DNA from: Heloderma charlesbogerti
Taxonomy: Eukaryota; Chordata; Lepidosauria; Squamata; Helodermatidae
Length of the DNA: 64,000 nucleotides
Direction: 5' to 3'
Assembly: GCA_026122225.1 (NCBI GenBank)
Contig: JANEZZ010002675.1
Coordinates: forward strand, 1,093,501-1,157,500
The notes under the pieces were generated by a model that saw only the letters and a list, made by a program, of their open reading frames with translations, was not told where the DNA came from and made no database searches. Each line of letters begins with the position of its first letter. The first letter of the stretch is position 1. The position numbers were made by a program, and so were the translations under genes. Of the stretch, positions 32,542-45,231 are shown in pieces.

Positions 32542-32622
32542 TCATAAGAATTGTATTGTTAAATCAGACCAAAAGTCCATTTAGTCCAACATTCTGTTTC
32601 AAAGAGCAGCCTACCCAGTGGT
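32542..32622 (-). mobile_element. LINE/SINE 3'-tail fragment (CR1/L3-like wording)
   Basis: Read in reverse it carries AATGTTGGACTAAATGGACTTTTGGTCTGATTTAACAAT.. CTTATG, the same 3' wording as 10920-10980. A strongly truncated copy. Confidence 0.6.
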
Positions 32623-32949
32623 TCAGTGAGGTAATTTTAGACTCTGGATTTAATAATCTTATGCTCCTTCTATTGACGTCAGTGTGCTACTTCGCTTACT
32701 TCAACACATGGTAAGCCAGACCTGCTATGGGTGGGGGACCCTCATGCACATTCTGTTGAGTGGGGCCTTAGACCTCTGCTCCAAAGTCCTGTCCTGACAG
32801 GTCTCTGGGGACAGGTCACACAATGAGGTCCCATCCATCTGTTTGACTAGGTCCATGTAATATTTGGCCCCTGCTTTCCCAGAAAAGTATCAGTTGGAAT
32901 ATCCTAACCAGCCCAGCCCAACACAGCCTGTATGGCCTTCAGCTTATTT

Positions 32950-34006
32950 TGTGTCGAAATGAAAGCTACTACAGATATCCTGATTAGCGAACTAGGTAAA
33001 AGTGGGCTAGATGAAACAACTCTCAGGTGGATCCACAGTTGGCTACAGAACCGGACTCAAAGAGTGCTTATCAATGGGATCTTCTCAAACTGGGGAGAGG
33101 TAATGAGTGGGGTACCGCAGGGCGCAGTCCTGGGCCCAGTGCTCTTCAACATTTTTAGTAATGACTTGGATGAGGAGGTGCAGGGAACACTTATCAAATT
33201 TGCAGATGACACAAAATTGGGTGGGGTAGCTAATACCATGGAAGACGGAAACAAAATTCAAAGTGATCTTGGTAGGCTGGAGAGCTGGGCATAAAACAAC
33301 ACAGAATGAAATTTAACAGGGATTATGCCAAGTTATGCACCTAGGAAAAAGAAAGCAAATGCACAGTTACAATATGGGGGATACTTGGCTCAACAATACC
33401 ACAAGCAAGAAGGACCTTGGAACTGTTGTAGATCACAAGGTGAATATGAACCAATAATGTGATGTGGCTGCAAAAAAGGCAAATGCTGTTTTGGGCTGTA
33501 TTAATAGAAGTATAGCTTCCAAATCATATGAAGTACTAGTTGCCCTCTATTGAGCAGTGGTTCGGCCTCATATTGAGTACTGTGTCCAGTTCTGGGCACC
33601 ACATGTTAAGAAGGATGCAGACAAACTGGAGAGAATTCAGAGGAGAGCAATGAAGATGATCAGGGGACTGGAAACAAAGCCCTATGAAGAGAGACTGAAA
33701 GAACTGGGCAAGTTTAGCCTTGAGAAGAGAAGACTGAGGGGAGATATGATAGCGCTCTTCAAGTACTTGAAAGGTTGTCACAGAGAGGAAGGCCAGGATC
33801 TCTTCTCAATCATCCCAGAGTGCAGGACATGGAATAATGGGCTCAAGTTACAGGAAGCCAGATTCCGGCTGAACCTCAGAAAAAATTTCCTGACTGTAAG
33901 AGCAATACGACAATGGAACCAATTACCTAGGGAGGTGGTGGTGGGCTCTCCCACACTGGAGGCATTCAAGATGAAGCTGGGAAGCCATCTGTCAGGGATG
34001 CTTTGA
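32950..34006 (+). pseudogene. CR1 reverse transcriptase, C-terminal half, broken
   Basis: 32932-33294 reads DILISELGKSGLDETTLRWI, then MSGVPQGAVLGPVLFNIFSN (RT motif 4/5 region) and KFADDTKLGG (the FADD catalytic box), before a stop at about 33291. The second block, 33557-34006, gives [17 protein letters not shown] and [20 protein letters not shown], the CR1 C-terminal domain. Frameshifts lie between 33291 and 33557. No product is expected. Confidence 0.88.
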
Positions 34007-34090
34007 CTTGGATTCCTGCACTGAGCAAGGGGTTGGACTCGATGGTCTTATAGGCCCCTTCCAACCGTACTAGTCTATGATTCTATGATT
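32960..34090 (+). mobile_element. CR1 LINE 3' half
   Basis: The copy starts in the reverse transcriptase at GATATCCTGATTAGCGAACT and runs to a typical CR1 3' end: GGTTGGACTCGATGGTCTTA, then TTCTATGATTCTATGATT (34080-34090). CR1 copies are normally 5'-truncated like this. The break point coincides with the break of the opposite-strand CR1 at 48.9 kb. Confidence 0.9.
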
Positions 34091-34099
34091 TGTTAGTTT

Positions 34100-35390
34100 C
34101 TCAAGGGAGCTTTTTTCTAAAAAAACCCAAAACGCTTTGAGTACCTCAGAAGAAACGCATCTACACTGTATAATAGAACAGATGAGCCTGAGAGCCTCTT
34201 TGAAATATGATTTGGTACACATAGGATCACCTTTGTTACACACACAGAACACTTAATCTCTGAAGAGTGGACTTGCACAGGAGATGAAACAGGTGTCTGA
34301 AGGCAAAGGATGTTTCTGCACATGACACTAAAAGCACCTTTGACAGGACTTGGTCCAGCAGGGTAAAGTGACCTGCTACATGTAGGGGTGTGTGTGTGGA
34401 TAGATAAAAGCAGAAATTGGTGTCTGAATAGTACAGTAAGTGAGTGGGACATTTGGGCTCTACTTGAGGCAGCAAAATGTCTTCGGTCAGGACTGACTTT
34501 TGAGCCTCTTCACCACAAACGCTGTTAATGAAGGATAGAAAGTAGGAGAGAACCAATGAGGGGTTTTGCATTTACATTACAGATGTGAGAAATGAAAAAA
34601 GCCTGACGGTACCACTGCACCAACCAAATGCCTCTGGGTGGTCACAAGATGATGGCTTTTCCCTGTTGTTTGTCCTCAGAATCTGGTATTCAGAGGTATA
34701 CTGCCTCTATATATTGCAGTTCTGTTTAGCTAATCGCTGTTGATAAAGCCATCCCCCATGCATTTGTCCAGTTCTTTAAAGAAAAATCTAAGCTAGCATC
34801 TTATGGCTGTGAATACCATTAAATTAATTATGTGCGGTAGGCAACTGCCCTTTATCATTCCTGAAGCTGCTGTTAGTCAGCTTCCTGTTCCACACAAAGA
34901 GAAAAAGAAACATTCCAGCAAAATCTTCCCTGAGTACATCAGTTCTTTTTAGCAGGGAGTCAAACTGAACTTGATCCTGACCCACCCACCCCAATCGAAC
35001 AGAACCCAAACCGTTATTTGAAAGTCTCTGTTGAATCTGAACTGGAACAAAATAAAATAAAAATAAATCAAGTTACTAATTTGACTTTTAAAAAATGCTG
35101 AAATGGCAGTACACTTACAGACCACAATCAGAATAAATTGTGAGCATGAAAACTAATGGTTTGGGTTTTTTTAATATAAATTTATTTGCCTAGGCTTTTA
35201 AAAAATTGAAAAAGCAGCATGCAGTACAAAGAGTGGTTGCTTTAAAAGTTAAGGGTCCCATCCGCTGTAACTGAGTAGTACACATGAAAAACATGTTACA
35301 GATTTACTATTAAATCATCTAGTTTTCTATTTATTTCATGCATGCTTCATAATATTTATGAATTATGGCTGACATTTAATTCTTAATAAA
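34100..35390. other. Unclassified non-coding sequence
   Basis: Open frames of up to 111 codons on the minus strand (34117-34571) overlap in different frames and show no domain. No repeats recognised. Confidence 0.45.
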
Positions 35391-35394
35391 TTAC

Positions 35395-35794
35395 AGAGCA
35401 ATCCAAACAACCAGATCTAGCTTGCTTGAGGGGCTAGGATTAGGCACAGGTGCCCCCGCCCCGGCCTCTGCTGATTAAGAGGAGCTCTGCTGGTGGAGAG
35501 GCTGTGTTTGCCCTCGCAGCTTAGTTCTGCCTACAGAAAGCTATTGCTGGTAGAAGGCCCCAAAACGGGGCGTTCTAGGGGTGGAGTTGCCAGATCCAAA
35601 GCCTCTCTCTTCCCCTCAGGGGCCCAGAATTGGCAATGGGAGGGAAAACTTCTTTAAACCCCACACCATCGGATAAAAGGAGAAAAATACACCACCACCC
35701 CTCCTTCTGCTCTGGCCAGCAAGAGGTGGCAGGGCTGTGGATGAGACGATAGATCTGTGCTTTGCTCCCCCTGACCCCACTTCGGACTGCACCC
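35395..35794. mobile_element. Probable diverged TIR element (GCAATCC type ends)
   Basis: The left end is GAGCAATCCAAACAACC and the right end CGGACTGCACCC, matching the terminal style of 23527-23939 (GAGAGCAATC / GGACTGCACCC). The interior is GC-rich compared with the AT-rich flanks, like the other members. No matching flanking triplet was found, so this call is tentative. Confidence 0.4.
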
Positions 35795-36438
35795 ATTAAT
35801 TCACTCTGCCCTGCAAGCCAGTACTGTAATGTGAATCACATTTCAGTGTTCCAATGTGAGCTGAAACTGAACTAGTTCCAGAACTTTATTAGTTTGCACT
35901 AGAACCAATGCAAAACAACCTCGCTCGCAACTGAACGCAAACCAAATTGGGGTGTATGACCATCCCATTGTTCTACTCAAAAAGGATTGAGCTTTTGTGA
36001 ATGCTCAAACTGAGCCTTTGGATTTGAGGCTAAAAAGCACTTGCAAGTAAGTGCCTGCCATTTGCCATCTCCCTTTTCCCTGCCCCCAAAGCCCAAGAAC
36101 CTCCCTTTGGGCTCTGGGAAGGGAAAGATGGCAGTTATACAGGGTGGCCAGGCATCCTCCTTTGGAGAGGACAGTCCTCTATTACAAGGTCTGTCAGAGG
36201 ATAGTTGTCCTCTGTTTGAAGGGCTGTCCTGTCCAAGTCAGCTTTAAATATAAAGAACCATAAGGAAGTGTAAGGAGGGAGAGGCCCAGGGGAGGCCTTG
36301 ACGTTTCCCATCAACTGGATAGCAAACTAAGCAGGCACACAAGTCACCTGGTCATGGTTTTCCCCACTTCAGTGAGATGTATTGTATTTTTATTGAAATT
36401 ATAGTAATTACTTCTAAATTTGTATCTATACCTATAAA

Positions 36439-36955
36439 TTGTTGTTGTTGTTCAGTCGTTAAGTCGTGTCCAACTCTTCGTGACCCCGTGGACCATAGCA
36501 TGCCAGGCCTTCCTGTTCTCCGCTCTCTCCTGGAGTGTACTCAAGTTCATGTTCATTGCTTTGGTGATGCTATCTAGCCATCTCATCCTCTGCCGTCCCC
36601 TTCTCCTTTTGCCTTCAATCTTTCCCAGCATCAGGGTCTTTTCCAGTTACCTTTCCTCTTCGCATTAGGTGGCCAAAATATTTGAGCTTCAGCTTCAGTA
36701 TCTGTCCTTCCAATGAGCAGTCAGGGTTGATTTCCTTTAGGATTGACTGATTTGACCTCCTTGCGGTCCAGAGGACTCGTAAGAGTCTTCTCCAGCACCA
36801 CAGTTCGAAAGCATCGATTTTTCGGCGCTCAGCCTTCCTTATAGTCCTCTCACAGCCATATGTTACTACTGGGAAAACCATAGCTTTGATCATACGAACC
36901 TTTGTCAGCAAGGTGATGTCTCTGCTTCTTACTATGCTGTCTAGGTTTGCCATAG
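36439..36955 (-). mobile_element. RTE-BovB LINE 3' fragment
   Basis: TTG-repeat tail at 36439-36453, then the BovB C-terminal region up to CTATGGCAAACCTAGACAGC (reverse of 36935-36955). The minus-strand frame 36615-37013 carries MANLDSIVRSRDITLLTKVR and FELWCWRRLLRVLW; a 3-base loss removes part of CESWT. Strongly 5'-truncated. Confidence 0.92.
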
Positions 36956-36959
36956 CCAT

Positions 36960-38130
36960 ATGCCATTTTTGTGCAACTCCTGTGTCCTCTTTTATTCTCT
37001 CTCCTTTTTGCAATGTGTAACTGGCTGCTGTAGGATTGATATGGAAATAATCCAGGTGGAGGCCCAGGTGGAGTTTTTCCCCCTGGCAGGATACAGAGAG
37101 AAGACCAGAGTCTGAGAGTTATTCAGTACATTGGATTGAAATCCGTATCAGCCACTCATGTTTACTTACTTGTTGGATCATCTATACGAATAGCGATTTC
37201 AATTCTCCAACTGCTGGCCCTGATGTAGCCAAAAAGGTACCACCCTCACACAAGGTATCAGAATTCTCGAGTGAGCCCCAAGATTTTCAGAAGTACAAAG
37301 AATCTTTAGGAAAACCCCGGGTGGATGGGGAGGCTCAAAAAACAGTCCAATAAGGACTGAGCTGACCAACTGCTGTAGTCGGGGAGTGGAAAACCAGAGG
37401 GGGAATGGAACACAGTGTCTGGAATTCTGAAGAACTCCACACTACAATATTTTGTTCTCGCTCTTACAGAACCCTGAATAATGTTCTTTCATACAAGTAC
37501 ATTAAACAGAATATTTATAAGGGTCTTTTAATACTTAAAAAAACCCTAACTGTACCTAGAATTAGTTAACCTCGTTTACTATCAGGTGAGCGCCATGAGT
37601 CAGTGGGTTGTGAAGACTTATTATCACCGATGCACTTTTTGTAGCTCAAAATACACGTAGCAGTATAATAATGCTCATTGTTACAGTAGTCTCTTGGGGA
37701 TGCTGTACATGTTGGCCCTGATCCAGTAGGAGGAAATGTACACACAAACAGCTGCTGAGCTCACATTTCCCAGGGATGAAAAGTCTGATTCAAGAGTCAT
37801 GTTTGTGCATGCGCAGGCAGCCCTGGGCAGGTTAATGTGGGAAGGGTACCAATCATCTGGGGAAGCAGATGATAAAATTCAGGGAGCTGAGATTGATGTA
37901 GCGTATATTGCACTGATTACATTATAATGATTGTATGACTTGTTGCATCGTATATTTCTCTTTTCCTTATTTGCTTTGCTCTGAATTATTTTTCACTCCT
38001 AACAGTTTGATCCTATACCCACATTAAAGTCAGTACACAAATTCATACCTCCAGTAATTCCTGTAACTCTTTGCAGTCCCTGTTTCATTTTATGTTGCTT
38101 TAATTTACAAGTCTTCAGACATTTAAAACT
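36960..38130. other. Unclassified non-coding sequence
   Basis: No gene or repeat is supported. Frames here are short and lack motifs. Confidence 0.45.
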
Positions 38131-38139
38131 TTTCTATCT

Positions 38140-38420
38140 ATTTTTGGTACAATGCAAAGATTTTATTAATCTATGAGACAGGCATATCTGTTGTAATTAT
38201 ATTTTATGTTGCCAGTGTGACACATTAATGAAATGTGTCACTACACCAGTGTTAGGATACGTTTCATTAATGCAAAGCACTTTTGTTCTATGCTTTACAT
38301 TTGGAAACAGATTTAAGTATTAAGTGGCTAATGTCTGCAGCCAGGGAATCCTTTCCGAATTTGTAACACTGACCAGAACAGACCGCATTACACTCTCCAA
38401 ATGGTGCATTTTTGCATTTG
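38140..38420. other. Candidate conserved non-coding segment
   Basis: It contains two CATTAATG words (38223-38230, 38264-38271), an ATGCAAAG octamer-like word next to the second, and a 10-bp perfect inverted repeat GTGACACATT / AATGTGTCAC (38217-38226 and 38232-38241, 5-base spacer). The stretch is repeat-free. Enhancer function is only a suggestion from texture. Confidence 0.2.
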
Positions 38421-38424
38421 AATG

Positions 38425-40255
38425 TGTGAATAATCCTGGTTTCTTAGAGACGACCACAACACCAACATCTTAAATCCCCAAAATATTGTCCGCTTCATTG
38501 AATGCTCATGATCTAAGCATATGTGTAATTATTCTGTAATTCTCCCCAAAATGTGATTCCTTGGAAATGCATACTAGATTTCCCCTATTGTAACTGCGAT
38601 GACTATTTCTTTGTGTCCGTTTCTTTAAATACGGTCACAAGGAAGTTTGTATGCCTTGCTGCACTGCATGGGTAATGATGATTCCCCCCACCATCACCAC
38701 CACAAACGTCCATTAGAAGAAGAAAAAAAATCCTCTTCATTTGTTGGAGGGTACAGACCGAGGTCACAAAAAGACCATTTAAGATAGTATACATACAACA
38801 GCAGCCTTTCTTGCAAGAAGCAGGCCTAATGTCAGATAGAATGGAATTGTAGCTAAGCATGTATACAAAATAAGAATTTGCAATTGTACGCAGATCTGGC
38901 TGTGGCGATCCATGCATACATATACTCTGGAAGGGGAGTGAGGAAGTCCTGCAGTGTAGGTTGTGTGGTAGTTTGTCTGGTTTCTTCTCTCTGTACAAAA
39001 GATACTTCAAAATGTAATTAAAGTTTTACAATTACTGTCTGGTTAGTATTAATTATGTGGCCTCCATTTTGTGCAAATAAAGAGGGCTATGTAAATAGTG
39101 CCTTTCAGTTTGATTTTGTTTTGCTTTCAAAACTAAAAGCAAGGCTCTTCAGTTTTCAGGAAGGGAAAGTTTTATTTTAGTTACATGGTTTGCATTCAAG
39201 CAAAGTAGTGTTAATAGAAATTGCAGACTAACAGATCCTGAAACTCAAAGACAAAGGGAGGAGGGAGCCATCTGCTTTTGTCACAGTTATTGTTGAGATC
39301 TATGAAGTATGGAAACAAATTTCATCTTTAATATTGTAAAGTCATTAATAATTTTATAGTGCATCACTGCTAGAAAACCACCTACTTTCACTCATTCAAA
39401 GTCTGTTACATTCCCCCCCACGCACATTTTTTGTTCATAAAACATAACCCAGTTGCTTTCAAAAGCAACAGAATTGGTGTTGTTTTCCAAGAAATAGTTT
39501 TGATTGATTGAAATACTGAGAAAGAGCAGCACTAAAATGGACTGAATTCCTCAGCTTTCCATTAAATATATGAAATAACATGTTTAGAAACAAAAATAGA
39601 TGAAAATTCCAATGTATTCTAAATAGTGCTGCAGAACCATGAAATAATGGGAAATGATGCAATGGAACAGAAACAAAAGAAACCCACAGGATTTCCTAGG
39701 AACTGGGCTATCCGCTGAACTTTTGACTTTACATCAACACAAGAAAAATATGAGATCTTAAACAAAACAGATTAGGAAAGAAACAGCATTGAGCAATATC
39801 TTTTAACAGAGCAATCATAGCTCGTCGTTGTGGGGACGTCTCTGTTGGAGAGGACCTGCCACTTCCCAAGCAGCCCCAACCAGGTTGGAAGGGTAGGGGG
39901 GCAGCTGGGTGTTTTCCTCCCCACCTCCCAGCAGGAGGGAGTTTAACCTGCCAGCTCTTGGGTGGTGTCATTTCTAGCTCTGTTTGGAGGCATGTCAGCA
40001 GAATGAGGGGGCTAAGATCTGGTGGATCCTTGGTAGAATTACTCCCTTAGGATATTTAATACAGATAGTGAAATCTTTTCATAGAACAGAAATTCTAAAT
40101 AAATTCTCCCCTGAAACCCACTGTGCCATCTCCCGATGGTCTTCCAAATTGTCCCCCAACACTCTGGAGCAGTTCTGGGCGAGGCGGGGTCTGCCATGGG
40201 GAGAGGGAACCTGTAAAAATCACCTCATTTTGCTGATGGAAGCTTCCACTGGGTC
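38425..40255. other. Unique sequence, no gene recognised
   Basis: AT-rich with homeodomain-like words around 39030-39110. A minus-strand frame of 135 codons (38603-39010) has no recognisable domain. Confidence 0.45.
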
Positions 40256-40260
40256 AAAGA

Positions 40261-40492
40261 GGCTGTTTACATGACACAACAGCCCACACTGGGTCATTTA
40301 ACCCATGGTGAGGCTACAGTGCTTGCAGGGTGTTTGTGGCCGCCATTTTGAATATGCAACCCAGCAAGCATGGGTTATGCAAGGGTTGAACACATGCTTG
40401 CCAGGTTTGCACGACCTGACAGGCCCCAAGCGGGGCTTGCTTATGCAACCTGGCACCCATGGGTGCTGCAGCTCATCCAAACCCGGTCTTAG
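40261..40492. mobile_element. TIR-type repeat, CATGACACAAC family
   Basis: Starts GGCTGTTTACATGACACAAC and ends near AGCTCATCCAAACCCGG. It shares both ends and ATGCAACCTGGCACCCATGG-type interior wording with 43355-43555. The interior is rich in short internal inversions (GCAAGCATGGGTTATGCAAG). No TSD was read. Confidence 0.5.
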
Positions 40493-40689
40493 TATAGAGG
40501 GACACCACTGGATACAACCCAATGGAGCTTAGCTCTGAATAAACATGTATACAATTGAGCTGTTCATCACTTTGAAATCTGCTTGGTTCCCTGTTTTAAA
40601 AAAATCTTGCTAAATTCTAGGTACCAATGGAAACTCAAGTCAGACATAGCCAACAGATTCTGTTCGTTTATTTGTTAAAGGCGGCATAA

Positions 40690-40763
40690 TGTGTACACTT
40701 ACCTGGGAATAAGTCCCATTGAGCACAGTGGGACTTTCTGAGTGAACCTGCATAAGATAGTGC
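40690..40763. mobile_element. Short TIR element, GCAATCCTA family (worn)
   Basis: TACCTGGGAATAAGTCCCAT then CAGTGGGACTTTCTGAGTGA and CATAAGATAGTGC; same interior as 24129 and 59954. Confidence 0.6.
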
Positions 40764-41196
40764 TTTAAGAAACATATTTCTCCCATTTCTTCTGCACAGA
40801 AACTTAAAATAATGCAAATAGAATAAATAATTGCACAGCTAAAATCAGCATTATAGCGATAAAACCCCAAAGGTCACAATTAAATGCCAGCAAAACCTTG
40901 CGAGAATAAAACAGTTTTCACCTGATGCCTAAATGAGGATGAGTGACGTGACAGGTGAAAGTGTCTGTGCTCTTTCCCTGCTAGCCACTGACCAAGCCTC
41001 TGAGGCTAGGTGCACCCAGAAGGAGCCTCAGCTGACGATCTCAGTGCAGGGGTAGTGCATATATGAAACTACTAAGGACTTTGGAGCACAGAGCATGAAG
41101 TCCCTGAGCTTCCCGTGCCAGGCCCAATCCCGAATATGTTGAAAATCTAGCCCTGCTGTCAAGAGATCAGCTTCATCAATAGATTAACCAACTAAC

Positions 41197-41273
41197 AGTG
41201 CAAGTCTGTGTATGTTTACTTGGAAGTAACTCCCACTGTGTTTAAAGGGTAAGCGCATTTAGGACTGGAGCCT
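41197..41273. mobile_element. Short TIR element, GCAATCCTA family (worn)
   Basis: AGTGCAAGTCTGTGTATGTT, then TGGAAGTAACTCCCACTGTG and GCATTTAGGACTGGAGCC. Confidence 0.6.
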
Positions 41274-41279
41274 ACATCT

Positions 41280-43350
41280 TTATGCTGATCCGGCTGGGGC
41301 AATACCTGCAAGAAAACACACATGTCCCTAGTTGGATGAGGAAGCATGCATACAAATTGCTGCCGTACCCAGTTCCTCCCTCCAGTTCAGCTGCTTGGGC
41401 TATGCAGGCAGAGCTGTGTTAGAAAATCAGTGATAGCGTTACTCAGCTGTCTGGGATGGGGGAAAGGTGGAATGGATTTAATTCTTCCCATTTTCCCTCC
41501 CAGGCAAACAGATGATTGGTGCAATTGCTGTGTTTCTACTAACAGGGGTCCGCAAATGCACCCCAGCTGCTGCATCCACAATTGGATTGGGGCCTTGGAT
41601 TATTAATTGGTGTTTGCCTATTTAAATTGGTGAGGACAAATGTTAATGCTTGGCAAGGATGTTTTCTGTCTCTATCACTGTCTCAAGAACTTGGTTTTAA
41701 CTTTACTCCCGTTCCTTTATTATGTAAGGATAATAATACAGTGAAAGATGGAAAGAAAGGAAAATGATTGTTCCTTTTCTAAGCAAACTTTTATTTATTG
41801 ATAGATGGCTTATGTTTATTCCTTATAGCAACAGTAATTTTTCAGTTCAGCATTTCTCAAATCACCGCAGATCTATTTTGAAGGATTTAATTTCTGTATG
41901 ATTTTTTCATGTTTCTTAATTCTGTGAAGATCTATTTTAACGGATGACAATGTTCAGATTTGACTTTCATATGTGCATTGAACTTTCTAGTCTTCCCTGG
42001 AGTTATATTTTTTATCTTGTTTGCTTTTGTTATAATATTTCTTTCGGTGGGGCAGAGGAATTGCAATAAACGTATCATTTTAAAAAATGAAATAAATATT
42101 TTTAAATACAGAAAGTATTTTGCTACAGTGTGTTTAAATTTCAATTCAGTGTTTTTATTGATGCCAGTCAGGGAAGAATTTCTTTTCTACCTCCCTCCTT
42201 CTAAAGGGGTTGATTGTACACCAGCAAATGGGCTGGGCTTTGTACGCTCCAACTTGGCAACAGCTTGTTGAGAGTAAATCCTGTCATGGAAGGTTTTGCT
42301 AATCTGAATAAATTCAATTTCAAAATCCTTCCTTGATCTAAGCTTGCTTAAGCTCTCACCAAGGCCTAAGGATCTTGAGGGTCAATTCCAAGAACAAAAG
42401 ATAAGAAAAACCTGCCCTTTCTCATATCTGTTTGCAAGACACTATAAGCGCTTACCTCACTGCAAAAAATCTTTAGGTTTAATGAAATCGCCTTTTGATG
42501 CTTTTTTTATGGATGAAGTTCAATGTTTCCCACCCTAATGCTTATCAGCTTGGCATGCCACCCAGGCATGATGTCATAAGGACTGTAAGCACATCTTTCC
42601 TGAAAATGGAAAATTAGAAACCCTCAAAGCTTGTAGAAGGCGCGGAAGAATCTTTGGGGCACTAGGATGGTTTACATGAGGGTTTTCAACTGCTGATATT
42701 GGTTAGTTTTGTTGCAGAAATGGCCCCAAAGAATGATAAAAGGCGAAATACAGATAAAGCAAGAAAGCTTTTCATAAAGCCAATTTCTGCATGCTCACAG
42801 ATTTGACAGAAAGGACTGAGTTAGGCAGACAGCAAATCTACAATGACTGAAGAAGAATGACAGCACTGAGTTAAGTGTGTCTATTCTCCTGCACTATGGA
42901 AAGAAGCTCTCAAAACTAAGATTGAACCATACTTACTTTGAAACAGAGGGACTAATTAGAGGGAAAGCAAAGGAATGGAAGTTGGAGGGGGAGCCCTCAT
43001 GTTTTCATCTGAAGTGTTTTCCTTCATAGCTTCTTACAGCTTGCTTGTCTTATGGTGGGCCATGGTTCATTTTACATTGCCTTTCATTTCATAGCCTTTC
43101 TTGAATGAATGTTGACTGATTTGACATGTAATGATTTCAAAATAATGATCCATGCCATTCTCTTTAGAAAAATCAACATGCTGCTGATGCCACTAGCACT
43201 AAACTATTCTGTGTCTGTTCAGAATTTGGGTTAACAAGCAGGTCTTGTTTGGTGAATCCATACCCCATTTAATATATTATTTGGAGGGAGGAACAGGAAT
43301 CCATGGATGTTGCTTTCAGACTTTATTCTGCATAGATAAACAGTATAACA
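41280..43350. other. Unique sequence, no gene recognised
   Basis: AT-rich around 41760-42130, where AGATCTATTTT occurs twice (41868 and 41928). Open frames of up to 103 codons have no motif. Confidence 0.45.
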
Positions 43351-43354
43351 TATT

Positions 43355-43555
43355 GGGGCTGTTCGCATGACACAACTGTTAAATAACCTTCACATAGCCC
43401 ATGGTCTGTTTTAGGGTTATGTGAGGGTTGTTTAGCCCACGCTTGCTGGGTTTGTAAGACACGGATGTGCAACCTGACACCCGCCAACACCACAGCTCAT
43501 CGTGGGTAAAATAACCCACGACCAGTGATGGCATGTCATCCAAACCCAGTCATTG
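43355..43555. mobile_element. TIR-type repeat, CATGACACAAC family
   Basis: GGGGCTGTTCGCATGACACA on the left, AACCTGACACCCGCCAAC and GTCATCCAAACCCAGTCATTG on the right. Related to 40261-40492. It includes GGGTTATGTGAGGGTTG and GGGTAAAATAACCC (a 6-bp palindrome). Confidence 0.5.
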
Positions 43556-43559
43556 AGAA

Positions 43560-44555
43560 CCAAGGGCCGCTGCCTCCCAGGAAGAACATCATGGCAAGGA
43601 GGGAATCAACATCAGCCAAAGAAGGGACAGCAGCAGGGAGCTTGTTTTCCCTTCCCTACCAGAATAACTTCTATAAGAGCTTTGAAACTAAGGATTGGTG
43701 CCTGCGTTTTGCTTGTTTTCCCCTCCTCCTCCCTCTCAGTCCTTTTTCCTTTTGTGCCGTGTCTTTTAGATTATACACCTGAAGGCAGGGACTGTCTTAT
43801 TATTATATTAATCTGTGTAACTGTATGGAGGTTGGATACATATGGTCCTGTTCCCCTCTCCAAGGTTTACATAATGTCTGAAAGGCACTACTATGTGTCT
43901 CAGTTCCAGATAATTCCATGACAACTTAATATTATGTAAATGCTCCTGTTTATCATAGCTTTAATCATCCAAATGCACTAGATATCACCCAGATTACCTA
44001 TACAATATGGTGCATATTGTTTCATTTCTTTGTACTGTGTAGAGTAATGAAGAGGCAGTAGTATTCAAGGTAAACACAGTTATGATGTATTTGAGTATGA
44101 AAGCCTAGTTAATTTTTGTACTTCAAAATCAGGATGAATTTTAAAGTCTTAGAAAGTTATTATACAATGTTTAGTTTGTGAGTGTATGTGTGTATGCACA
44201 TGGCATAACTCATTTATTCCATGGTTTCAGACCAGGTTACACCAATGACCTTGACAGTAGACGTGAAACAAAAGGGAAGAACAGAGGAGAAAGTCCCCTC
44301 CCCCTACGTTGGGGAGATTGGTCTTTCTGCTCCCAAATGGGATGCCTTCTGCCTCTGAATTCTACCCTTGACACACACCACAATAATTCCACATTTAGGA
44401 TGAATGTGAATAAGCACGCAGTCTTAAATGACTGGCTGTGTGGATTGCAACTAAATGCACTGCTTTATGTGGTGGCGTGAAAGTGACAAATGCTGTTGTT
44501 TTGTAAACCTAATGCAGGGCTTTTAGATTGAACTTTTTCAATGGACAGGCCAATT
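43560..44555. other. Unclassified non-coding sequence
   Basis: Overlapping frames at 43525-43921 lack motifs. No supported feature. Confidence 0.45.
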
Positions 44556-44559
44556 ATTT

Positions 44560-44990
44560 CACTATTCTATGGAGCATGCACTCTTAATGTCTTCATTTTC
44601 ATGCCATGAAGCTATTTTATGTCACACAGAGACACAAATAAACAGCAGTTATTAGTGTGAAGCTATCAGATTCTAAACCGTGACATTGGTACAGTGATAC
44701 TTGCTTTCCAGTTCTGGCTGGTAAGAGAACTAATTAGACAGAATATGTCTTTGAATCTGTTCATCGTGTCACGAAGTCAGGGTCTGAATTTTCTTTAAAG
44801 GTTGCAGAAGATCTTCCCAATACAAAATTGGTCAAATTATTCAGCGTGTGGGTGAATTATCAAATAAATCAACGCCTTTTCATTTCCAGATGATTCATTA
44901 GTTGATCTGATTTCTACCCAGAGCGAAGCAATAATCAGTTAATTGGTTTGATTAAAAGATTACAGCTTGATCACAGATTAAGAGGCGGCA
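44560..44990. other. Candidate conserved non-coding segment (enhancer-like)
   Basis: A repeat-free block dense in homeodomain and forkhead-like words: AACTAATTAGACA (44729), AAATAAATCAA (44862), GATTCATTAGTTGATCTGAT (44892), AATAATCAGTTAATTGG (44931). The style is that of deeply conserved vertebrate non-coding elements, but conservation cannot be measured here. Confidence 0.3.
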
Positions 44991-45231
44991 GCCATCTGGG
45001 CTACCTCATGGTTGCTGCCAAGTCCTCTTGACATACTCCTGGCTTTCCTTTGATTTCAGCATGGATCCAGCAGCCCATGGCCCTCCTAGTGACAAAGTCA
45101 AGCAGGAAAGTCAGCAAGGAGGTGAACAGAGAAAGGGGACAACATCAGTCAACTTATTTTCCATTGATTACAACAACAGTGCTTTTTATCCACAAGTTTG
45201 AAGCATGGTATTCTGCTGCTTGCAGACATAT

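Noticed and set aside
32950..34006. Host reverse-transcriptase-like gene
   Set aside because: It has CR1 motifs, stops and frameshifts, and a CR1 3' end, so it is a LINE remnant.
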